From a virus, in the IMG/VR virus record IMGVR_UViG_3300032291_003110, positions 1-28,356 of that record: DNA of 28,356 bases; one strand, written 5' to 3'. This document shows, one piece after another, positions 22,407-28,356 of the stretch. Below the pieces are notes generated by a model, which did no database searches, was not told where the DNA came from, and worked only from the letters and a program-made list of their open reading frames with translations. Positions within the stretch are counted from its first letter, which is position 1, and each line of letters begins with the position of its first letter. Both the position numbers and the translations under genes were made by a program.

Positions 22407-23375
22407 TTATCGTTCTTCTATGTAATCTGCATCTGAGTTGCGTTGCTGTGCTCGTTGACGAGCTTGATACAACTTCACTGCCATGCCGGCATCGTCTAAA
22501 CTTTTAAATCTACTGGGCAGTTGCCTTTTGCCATGTCGAATTTCATAACCTTGATTGTCATTGCCATGACATTCAATACTGGTACCATCTGCCATTTCAA
22601 ATGTGGCAGCAGGTGCTTGTGGAGCCTGTGGTGCATTTAACTTGTCAGTTATGCTGGCTTCAATGTTGTGTGCTGTTTCGGTGTCTAGCGGATCTGAAGG
22701 ACCCTGCATGGCAGCAGGATCTGTATCTATTTCTTCATTCAAATCCAATTCACTGTGTGGGAAAGCCATGTAACTGTCGCCATTCTCATCACCAGCACGT
22801 ACTACAAATACACCTGCATCGTCATCACCAGACTCGTCTTGACCAATTTCCCAGCCCATTGCAGCCAAGGTGTTTTGCGCTCGGGCCATTTGTTGTTCTG
22901 TGCCATTCCACCATTGTGCGGCCAACTGACGCAGAATTTCTTCTTCATCGGGTTCGCGGTCGTCACCCCCTGGCGGTGCAAACTCATCAAGGTCTTCTTC
23001 GGCTTGACCTTTTTGTACAGCGTCTTGAGCTTTGTCTTTCAAGTCACGATCAATGCGAACTTTCTTTTCCAACCGGTCCAGGTATTGTGTCAGGTCTTTT
23101 TTGACCTTGCTCAACATGTCTTCTTCAACTTCTTGCATGGCTTCTTCAAGTGCAGTTTTCTTGGGCTGCACACTGTCTCCAACCATGTAGCCGTCCATGG
23201 GATGTGCTGGATCTGTTTTAGAGCCCAAGGCACGGATACTGCGTGGTTTAAACAACGCAGGCAGTTGTGGTACTGACTTTTGTTGAGGGTTAAGACCTTT
23301 TTTTACATCTGCAGGGGTCAGTCGGCCCTCTACTGTGGCCAATCGGTTTAAAATTGATCTAATATCATCACTCAT
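22407..23375 (-). CDS. Acidic conserved phage protein of unknown function
   Basis: A 322-residue acidic protein starting MSDDIRSILNRLATVEGRLT. A helical, possibly coiled-coil stretch lies around 75-125 (KKTALEEAMQEVEEDMLSKV and following). An Asp/Glu-rich linker (DEFAPPGGDDREPDEEE) leads into a segment around 150-210 with WEIGQDESGDDDAGVFVVRA. The C-terminal 70 residues (from about 258, TFEMADGTSIECHGND) look like a small beta-rich domain ending in a basic helix. No family known to me. The ATG overlaps the Dps-like gene stop by 4 bases. Confidence 0.7.
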   Translation of the reverse strand: MSDDIRSILNRLATVEGRLTPADVKKGLNPQQKSVPQLPALFKPRSIRALGSKTDPAHPMDGYMVGDSVQPKKTALEEAMQEVEEDMLSKVKKDLTQYLDRLEKKVRIDRDLKDKAQDAVQKGQAEEDLDEFAPPGGDDREPDEEEILRQLAAQWWNGTEQQMARAQNTLAAMGWEIGQDESGDDDAGVFVVRAGDENGDSYMAFPHSELDLNEEIDTDPAAMQGPSDPLDTETAHNIEASITDKLNAPQAPQAPAATFEMADGTSIECHGNDNQGYEIRHGKRQLPSRFKSLDDAGMAVKLYQARQRAQQRNSDADYIEER

Positions 23376-23812
23376 GCTCTAGTGTCTTTCAGATAACTGC
23401 GCAATTGCCAATGATATTTTCCATGTTGGCTCAGACGTCCGGCCACGAAGTCAGCAATGCCCTGTTGATTTTCCTGTTCTGCTGCTGCAAAACATTGATT
23501 CAACAGATCAATCATTTGTTGATTGTTGGCCAGCAATTCTTCAATCATGAGTCGAGCACGTGGTATCTTGGTCTGACCTGAAATTTGTGTAAGCTCGCCG
23601 AAACGTTCAAAACTTCCAGGTGCATACTCGTCAAGATATCTTATGTACTCTGCAACAGGATCTATAGCAGAATAAGCATCCTCATAGATGTTTTGAAAAA
23701 ACTCATGCAGTTCACCAAAGTCGGGACCTTCCACGTTCCAGTGAAACTGTTGTGCTTTGAGATAATAAGCAAAATTACTGGCCAATAGAGTTTTTAAATT
23801 GTCCGCGAGCAT
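23372..23812 (-). CDS. Dps-like ferritin-superfamily protein
   Basis: A 146-residue four-helix protein that matches Dps. FHWNVEGPDFGELHEFFQ (23-40) and AIDPVAEYIRYL (49-60) are the family signature. By alignment with E. coli Dps, His24, His36, Asp51 and Glu55 correspond to ferroxidase residues His51, His63, Asp78 and Glu82, while the Asp67 position is Gln40. Dps oxidises and stores iron and binds DNA under stress, forming a 12-subunit shell. The basic N-terminal DNA-binding tail of E. coli Dps is missing. AAGGA lies upstream of ATG 23812, and the gene overlaps the preceding one by 38 bases. Confidence 0.88.
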   Translation of the reverse strand: MLADNLKTLLASNFAYYLKAQQFHWNVEGPDFGELHEFFQNIYEDAYSAIDPVAEYIRYLDEYAPGSFERFGELTQISGQTKIPRARLMIEELLANNQQMIDLLNQCFAAAEQENQQGIADFVAGRLSQHGKYHWQLRSYLKDTRA

Positions 23813-23993
23813 TTTTATTCCTTTTGTATTCCTTGGGCGTGTTAGGCGTGGGGTCCGAACCTGTTGTATATTTACCTGTCAACAAAGAACCTCCAGATCT
23901 TGACAGCATGCCCAAGGCCGACTCTACAGGAGCAATGCCACCTGCGGCTGTGGCCCCTGCTGACGCTGATTCTACAATTTCATGAGCTCGCAT
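23775..23993 (-). CDS. Small Gly/Ala-rich phage protein
   Basis: A 72-residue protein. [20 protein letters not shown] is followed by a Gly/Ser region and a basic tail (TPKEYKRNKNARGQFKNSIG). I recall similar short proteins from marine T4-like phages, without known function. GGAGA lies 6 bases before the ATG. The 3' end overlaps the Dps-like gene by 38 bases in another frame, and the 5' end overlaps the upstream gene by 14 bases. Confidence 0.7.
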   Translation of the reverse strand: MRAHEIVESASAGATAAGGIAPVESALGMLSRSGGSLLTGKYTTGSDPTPNTPKEYKRNKNARGQFKNSIGQ

Positions 23994-24288
23994 CTGATAT
24001 CTCCAACGTTGGTTGACCTTGATAATCTATTATTCGTCCTGGCCCTGCAACCACTCTATGATTGCGAACTTTGATGCGTCCGTTGGATTCGTCCACAGTT
24101 TCAAAACGTATGGGATACACTCCAGGAACAGCTTGTATTTGAAATGATTCTTCAAGATAGCAGTTTTTGCCCCAAATCCAAGTGCGTTCGGCAAACAGTT
24201 CATTGTTTACATAAGAACGATAACGAAATGGCTGACCGTGTACCTTGGCTGTGACATCGCACTCAACTTGGACAAAATGTGTTTGCAT
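23980..24288 (-). CDS. Conserved beta-rich phage protein of unknown function
   Basis: A 102-residue protein starting [18 protein letters not shown]. Alternating strands ([40 protein letters not shown]) suggest a beta-sandwich. No catalytic motif is seen. The ATG at 24288 is preferred over an upstream ATG at 24303 because the latter lies within the short divergent promoter region. A TAAATA-containing sequence immediately upstream (minus strand ACTAAATACATT) could be a weak late promoter. It is the first gene of the minus-strand block and faces the plus-strand cassette. Confidence 0.7.
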   Translation of the reverse strand: MQTHFVQVECDVTAKVHGQPFRYRSYVNNELFAERTWIWGKNCYLEESFQIQAVPGVYPIRFETVDESNGRIKVRNHRVVAGPGRIIDYQGQPTLEISDASS

Positions 24289-24312
24289 AATGTATTTAGT
24301 CAAAAAGCAGCC

Positions 24313-24320
24313 TATAAATA
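24313..24320 (+). promoter_or_regulatory. T4-like late promoter box TATAAATA
   Basis: Exact TATAAATA in the 36-base region between divergent genes, 4 bases before the ATG of the plus-strand radical SAM gene. Normal T4 late spacing would place the transcription start at or near that ATG, so the message would be leaderless or a later start codon is used. The position between divergent genes supports it. Confidence 0.5.
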
Positions 24321-24324
24321 TGTC

Positions 24325-25374
24325 ATGTTGAAACTCAGTGAAGTACGCAGAGTGCAGGTTGAATTGACCACACGTTGCAATGCCAGATGTCCCATGTGTA
24401 TGAGAAACTACCGTGGTTTGGACTACAATTCAGGGTATCCCATCACCGAACTTGTCCTACAACAATTTAAACACATTTTTACTCCTGAGTTTTGTGTACA
24501 ACTCACAGGCGTTGAACCAATGGTCAATGGATTTCAAAAAAAATATTTTGGGCAAGCTGGAGTCAGTTTCAATGGCAATCTTGGTGATTTTGCATCAGCC
24601 AGGGATGCTGTGGAAATAGTTGAGTACTTGACACAACATCAAGTACCAGTGTATATCAATACCAATGGCAGCCTGCGCACGCCAGATTGGTGGCGCAGAC
24701 TGGCACTGCCCGGTGTCACAGTGGGATTTGCACTGGATGGTCTGGCCGACACACATCACCTGTACAGACAAGACACAGACTGGCACAAGATAATTGCCAA
24801 TGCTCAAGCATTTATTGGCGCCGGAGGAAGAGCTGTGTGGCGGTTCGTGCCTTTTGATCACAATCGCCACCAAGAACAGCAGTGCAAACAACTGGCAACG
24901 GACATGGGATTTGCAAAATTTGAAAACATCTATGATGGCAGAGACTCAGGACCTGTGTTCACTCGCACAGGCGAGTACAGTCACAGAATCGGCACAGACT
25001 CGGGCCCAGCAAATCAAATACCGCAGGTGAAAGATTTGTTGGCCAATCACATCACATGGTTTGATCATCGCACAGTGAAATCACACAAAGATCGGCCTGA
25101 ATTAAACATAGGTTGTCAGCACAAGATCAATCAAGAAATATACATAGCCGCAGATGGCTCGGTGTATCCTTGTTGTTATCTGGGGTTTTATCCTGCAACC
25201 ATGCACCACCCAGGCAATGCACAAACAAAACATTTGGTGCAGGAAAACAACGCACTCGAATATGATTTGGCACATTGCTTGAACTGGTTTGACAGTGTGG
25301 AACAGACCTGGACCCAAGACAGCATTGCTGCAGGCAGGCTGTATCAATGTGTCAACAGTTGCTCAATATCATGA
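24325..25374 (+). CDS. Radical SAM protein with C-terminal SPASM-like cysteine region
   Basis: A 349-residue protein from ATG 24325. The cluster motif CNARCPMC gives Cys18, Cys22 and Cys25, followed by [18 protein letters not shown] and [16 protein letters not shown], typical core strands. The C-terminal part has Cys264, the [16 protein letters not shown] segment (Cys283, Cys284) and CVNSC (Cys342, Cys346), as in SPASM-type auxiliary cluster domains. The frame is open upstream to 24238, but that overlaps the divergent gene. It heads a plus-strand cassette with a methyltransferase and two glycosyltransferase-like genes. Substrate unknown. Confidence 0.85.
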   Translation: MLKLSEVRRVQVELTTRCNARCPMCMRNYRGLDYNSGYPITELVLQQFKHIFTPEFCVQLTGVEPMVNGFQKKYFGQAGVSFNGNLGDFASARDAVEIVEYLTQHQVPVYINTNGSLRTPDWWRRLALPGVTVGFALDGLADTHHLYRQDTDWHKIIANAQAFIGAGGRAVWRFVPFDHNRHQEQQCKQLATDMGFAKFENIYDGRDSGPVFTRTGEYSHRIGTDSGPANQIPQVKDLLANHITWFDHRTVKSHKDRPELNIGCQHKINQEIYIAADGSVYPCCYLGFYPATMHHPGNAQTKHLVQENNALEYDLAHCLNWFDSVEQTWTQDSIAAGRLYQCVNSCSIS

Positions 25375-25970
25375 ATCCGACGCTACAAAAATTATTTCAA
25401 TCTTTTTACACTCCCTGTCAGACACAGACTGAGTATGACAGCATTAAAGATACTGCAAACCTAAGGCAACGAATAATTGAATTGTTTAAAAAACACAGCG
25501 TCACCAGCATGTTTGATGCAGGATGTAATGATTGCATATGGATGAGTGAATTGTTACGTAACATTGACATTAGTTACCAAGGTGGTGACATCAGCCCAGA
25601 CATGATTGAGTATGTGCATTTTGAGTTTCCTGAACGGGTGGTACAAGTGCATGATGCTACCACAGACGCATTTCCCAATGTAGACTTATTGTTTGTAAGA
25701 GACGTAGCAATACATTTAAACAACGCTGACAAACGTAAATTATGGAACAACTGGCTCGACAGCAACATACCCTGGATCTTGATAACACACAATCGAGAAA
25801 CCGAATGTAACAGCGACTTTGAATATACCAATGAATTTCCTTTTGCCAGTTGTAATTGGCACTTGGCCCCTTGGTGTTTTCCTGATCCCATTGACCAAGC
25901 CTGGGAGTACGGTGTTGGAGGCCGATGCCTGGCACTATGGAATCAAAATCAATTTAAAGGAAAAATATGA
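25371..25970 (+). CDS. Class I SAM-dependent methyltransferase-like protein
   Basis: A 199-residue protein from ATG 25371, which overlaps the radical SAM stop by 4 bases. [13 protein letters not shown] (46-58) is motif [14 protein letters not shown] motif II with an acidic residue, [14 protein letters not shown] motif IV, and WILITHNRE the next strand. It is small and lacks extra domains. The coupling to the radical SAM gene suggests they act on the same target, perhaps a glycan or small molecule. Methyl acceptor unknown. Confidence 0.8.
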   Translation: MNPTLQKLFQSFYTPCQTQTEYDSIKDTANLRQRIIELFKKHSVTSMFDAGCNDCIWMSELLRNIDISYQGGDISPDMIEYVHFEFPERVVQVHDATTDAFPNVDLLFVRDVAIHLNNADKRKLWNNWLDSNIPWILITHNRETECNSDFEYTNEFPFASCNWHLAPWCFPDPIDQAWEYGVGGRCLALWNQNQFKGKI

Positions 25971-26845
25971 CCTCAGCAAGAATTTTATACCTGGCACGAT
26001 ATCGTGTGCCACATGCCATAATGAGTCTGCAACCTGAGTTTGTGAACAATCTCATTGGCATAGATCGTACTTGTATTGCCTCACCTGTGCCACAAGAAGA
26101 ACTGTGGCCTGTGTTTGAAAAGTACGGCATTGACACCTCCAAACTGGACTATGCACCAGACAGTGAAATCTACAGACTGTATCCCGAAGTCAACAACTGG
26201 GTGTTCGAAGGCGACTATAGAACCTACTGGCTGCGTCAGCAGGCCATCAAGTTTGCTTTTCTGGACTATCTCAACTATGACTTGATGATCATGCACGACT
26301 GCGATTGCTTGTTGATCCGACCATACGAGCCCATGAAGAACGGTGTGTTGAATTTTCAAGTGCTGGAGAACGAACGTCACAGTTGGGGCTACTACGAAAG
26401 CATCAAGAATGCACTGGGTTTTGAACGATTGACACCACACTGTTTTATCAGCGAAAATGTGCCGGTGCTCAAGCAAGACTTCACGGACTTGGTCAAGTTT
26501 CTGGAAGAGCGGCATCAAAAGAAATGGCTGGATGCCATGATTGATTCATGCCCGCCCGAACCCACTGTGCCACCCTGGGGCAACGGTGAACTCATACGCT
26601 GGTTCTCAGAATATGAATTCATTGGCAACTGGATCATGAGCCGCAGACCCATTACCCAGGAGTTCCAACGCAGATACCACTATGATGACATGGAAAACAT
26701 AGGTGGCTTTGATCCTGACTATCACACTGCTGTGTGCGATGCTGTGCCTGACTTGAGTCGCAGTTTGCAAATGGACTGGGAACGAAAAGAAGTGATCAAC
26801 TTCAACTACTACATGGACAAGATACGTGAAACTCTCGGTCAATGA
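25967..26845 (+). CDS. DUF6492-like glycosyltransferase (GT-A type)
   Basis: A 292-residue protein. YRTYWLRQQAIKFAF (84-98) followed by DLMIMHDCDCLLIRPYEPM (105-123) gives a DxD motif (Asp111, Asp113). Later come PHCFISENVPVLK and PPWGNGELIRWFSEYEFIGN, a pattern I associate with DUF6492-type glycosyltransferases. DxD binds the metal and nucleotide sugar. AAAGGA precedes the ATG, which overlaps the methyltransferase stop by 4 bases. The acceptor is unknown; the cassette context suggests glycan synthesis. Confidence 0.75.
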   Translation: MTSARILYLARYRVPHAIMSLQPEFVNNLIGIDRTCIASPVPQEELWPVFEKYGIDTSKLDYAPDSEIYRLYPEVNNWVFEGDYRTYWLRQQAIKFAFLDYLNYDLMIMHDCDCLLIRPYEPMKNGVLNFQVLENERHSWGYYESIKNALGFERLTPHCFISENVPVLKQDFTDLVKFLEERHQKKWLDAMIDSCPPEPTVPPWGNGELIRWFSEYEFIGNWIMSRRPITQEFQRRYHYDDMENIGGFDPDYHTAVCDAVPDLSRSLQMDWERKEVINFNYYMDKIRETLGQ

Positions 26846-27914
26846 TTTATTGGTATACTCACCAGGCATGCAGGCCCGCGAATGGGGATTGGAATGTTCT
26901 CAAGTGGTGGACCTGGCCACAGCTCTTGATCAGCCCATAACTGTGGCTGTGTTGCCAGTTTACTATGACCGACCGGGGGAATTTTCCTATAGACCCGAAT
27001 TTGCAGACCTAGATGTACACCGGTTTGATCTAGTGCTTCTGACCGACATTGAATTTCGTCCACAACAAGAATTGGTCACCTGGATTGAAAGTCAAGGCCT
27101 GTCTTCGTGGTTGTTGTGTGTGGCTGGCCTAACTCACAATCAAGATCTTCAAGAAAGAGTGGTGTATCGACCAGCCTGGGCACTGAATTTTTTGCAATGG
27201 AATCAAGACCTGTCAAATTTTCCACTGGAAAGACCTTTTTTGTTTGATTGTCTCTGCGGCACACGCCGTGTGCATAGAGATTATGTCATGTTGAGTATGA
27301 TGCACAGCGGCTTGTTGGATCAGTCCATAGTGACCTATAGAGATATATTTCAAGGCGGAAATTGCACAGCCACTCCTGATTATGTACAACAACATTTCCC
27401 TGATCTTTCAGTGCCATGGCCCTATGTCAGTCCCAATCTTGATCCGGCCTGGGAAGTTGCACCCACTTTGGATTATTCAATCAGTGGGCTGGTACCTTGG
27501 CAGATCTACGACCAAACTTACTACAGCATTTTGGTAGAAACCCTGGGCACTGGCAACACATTTTTGGCAGCAGAAAAAGTTGGCAAGTGTTTGCATGCCC
27601 GCAGACTGTTTGTGCATTTTGGCGCTGCACATTTTTTGCAGCATTTGCGCAGTCTGGGTTTTGAAACATTTGACAGTGTGCTGGACGAAAGCTATGACAA
27701 AATGGCCAAAGATGATGTGAGAAGATGGCGCATGGCATTTGATCAGGTCAAATGGTTGAGTCAACAAAACCATTCAGCACTGTTGCAAAAAGTCAAACCT
27801 ATATTGGATCACAATCATGATAGACTGCAACGTCTCAATCAAGCCAAACGCCGAGAAATGCATGTGATGATTGATCATTATCTAAATGAAATCAAAGAGT
27901 GGAAAGGCCACTGA
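26826..27914 (+). CDS. Fucosyltransferase/GT10-like protein of unknown specificity
   Basis: A 362-residue protein with a possible GTG start at 26826 overlapping the preceding gene by 20 bases; ATG 26868 is an alternative. The C-terminal half has YYSILVETLGTGNTFLAAEK, KCLHARRLFVHFGAAHFLQH and LRSLGFETFDSVLDESYD, a pattern shared with GT10-like transferases often found in marine phages (EKT..K.....P.i.FGa..fL..Lr..GF.tF). FLFDCLCGTRRVHRDYVM marks the domain junction. It closes the plus-strand cassette and ends 9 bases from a convergent gene. Confidence 0.62.
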   Translation: MKLSVNDLLVYSPGMQAREWGLECSQVVDLATALDQPITVAVLPVYYDRPGEFSYRPEFADLDVHRFDLVLLTDIEFRPQQELVTWIESQGLSSWLLCVAGLTHNQDLQERVVYRPAWALNFLQWNQDLSNFPLERPFLFDCLCGTRRVHRDYVMLSMMHSGLLDQSIVTYRDIFQGGNCTATPDYVQQHFPDLSVPWPYVSPNLDPAWEVAPTLDYSISGLVPWQIYDQTYYSILVETLGTGNTFLAAEKVGKCLHARRLFVHFGAAHFLQHLRSLGFETFDSVLDESYDKMAKDDVRRWRMAFDQVKWLSQQNHSALLQKVKPILDHNHDRLQRLNQAKRREMHVMIDHYLNEIKEWKGH

Positions 27915-27923
27915 CATCCTGGT

Positions 27924-28356
27924 TCACACAATATCATGTGATTGAATGTAGTCTACCAGATATTCATTGAGCCGATGATAGTGCTGCGGATGCCGATGTC
28001 TGATCGGTTCGGGTGCCTGGTCACCGGTGCTGGGCACTCCTTGACTGTGCTGCCATACTATTGATCGCCAGGTGTAATCAATGATCCAGGGCTGTTTGCG
28101 AAACAGATCAAATCGCGGATGATCAAAAATTTCTAAATGCAAGTCGTCGGCCTGTTGAAACACCAACACACGGTGTCCACGACTCATAAGATCTTGCCCC
28201 ATGCTGACAATTCTATACATTAGATCTTCCGTTCTATCTGCCACACTCATCCACTCCCATTTGAGTTTGAGTTTGACGTAGAGGTCTGTGTCAGCTCGAG
28301 ACCACTGAGGTTGCCACTGAGATTCAAAGTCTTGATTTTGTGGATTGGTCCACATG
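27924..28356 (-). CDS. SGNH hydrolase-like protein, C-terminal part (cut by window edge)
   Basis: An open minus-strand frame of at least 143 residues that continues beyond the right edge. The ATG at 28355 is probably internal, because the nucleophile block expected at the N-terminus is missing. HRVLVFQQADD resembles a core strand, and RHRHPQHYHRLNEYLVDYI near the C-terminus fits the HP...H..la..i block V of SGNH proteins. It may be related to the gene cut at the left edge (1-368), but the two visible parts do not overlap enough to compare. Confidence 0.6.
   Translation of the reverse strand, partial: MWTNPQNQDFESQWQPQWSRADTDLYVKLKLKWEWMSVADRTEDLMYRIVSMGQDLMSRGHRVLVFQQADDLHLEIFDHPRFDLFRKQPWIIDYTWRSIVWQHSQGVPSTGDQAPEPIRHRHPQHYHRLNEYLVDYIQSHDIV

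Noticed and set aside
22601-23276. Two overlapping plus-strand ORFs (167 and 173 codons) opposite the acidic 322-residue gene
   Set aside because: They are mirror frames of a GC-skewed, low-complexity gene; no ribosome-binding site or family resemblance.
26842-26940. ATGA-coupled start at 26842 after the DUF6492-like gene
   Set aside because: It follows the local overlap pattern but its frame closes after about 32 tryptophan-rich codons, whereas the frame from 26826 continues for 362 residues with family motifs.
27898-27912. AGTGG/CCACT hairpin at the end of the plus-strand cassette, considered as a terminator
   Set aside because: Five-bp stem with no T-run after it; it is inside the coding end of the gene and could be chance.
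1-28356. tRNA genes, CRISPR arrays and insertion sequences
   Set aside because: No cloverleaf with a T-loop GGTTCGA-type motif, no regularly spaced repeats and no transposase-like protein was seen by reading; a dedicated tRNA scan could still find a divergent one.

Overview
The window looks like part of a tailed-phage genome of the T4-like myovirus type, most likely from an uncultured aquatic phage. The evidence is a T4 gp43-type family B DNA polymerase (16942-19602), a gp45-type sliding clamp (15244-15966), a small DsbA-like protein (20734-20994), very tight gene packing with many 4-base ATGA start/stop overlaps, and a few T4-late-promoter-like NATAAATA boxes. The host cannot be read from the sequence. 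No rRNA, tRNA, CRISPR array or insertion sequence was seen, and no stretch over 300 bases lacks a gene.

Layout. Almost everything from 24288 down to 1 is on the minus strand. In transcription order this gives: a block of small or disordered phage proteins with a Dps-like ferritin (24288-21130); DsbA-like protein, a permuted radical-SAM protein and DNA polymerase (20994-16942); a coiled-coil methyltransferase and the sliding clamp (16945-15244); then a long collinear run down to position 1. That run holds a PLP aminotransferase-fold protein, a 2OG-Fe(II) oxygenase-like protein, a DpdA/TGT-like transglycosylase, three poorly characterised small proteins, a QueD-like T-fold protein, a 74-residue protein, a GT-B glycosyltransferase, GalE, a short DegT-type aminotransferase, FolE, a 38-residue ORF, a Bax-inhibitor-1 membrane protein, a HIT protein, an uncharacterised AT-rich gene, a methyltransferase, a second QueD homologue, a GT-A glycosyltransferase, a B12-binding radical-SAM protein and a truncated SGNH protein. 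A divergent plus-strand cassette (24325-27914) carries a radical-SAM/SPASM-like protein, a methyltransferase, a DUF6492-like glycosyltransferase and a fucosyltransferase-like protein. It converges on a second truncated SGNH-like gene at the right edge.

How the genes may work together. FolE, two QueD-family T-fold proteins and a TGT/DpdA homologue point to a 7-deazaguanine DNA-modification pathway. QueE and QueC are not in the window, so they lie elsewhere, come from the host, or are replaced. The transglycosylase gene is translationally coupled to a 2OG-oxygenase-like and a PLP-aminotransferase-like gene upstream and an unknown 165-residue protein downstream, with sugar genes (glycosyltransferase, GalE, DegT) in the same run. 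A hypermodified (aminated, oxidised or glycosylated) deazaguanine is therefore a testable idea, but the sugar genes could equally serve surface glycans.

Regulation. Three sigma70-like promoters precede the clamp, polymerase and DsbA-like genes. A duplicated 66-bp element with an extended -10 box and Shine-Dalgarno sequence sits upstream of both the 3781-4488 methyltransferase and the QueD homologue. It flanks the methyltransferase like a cassette boundary.
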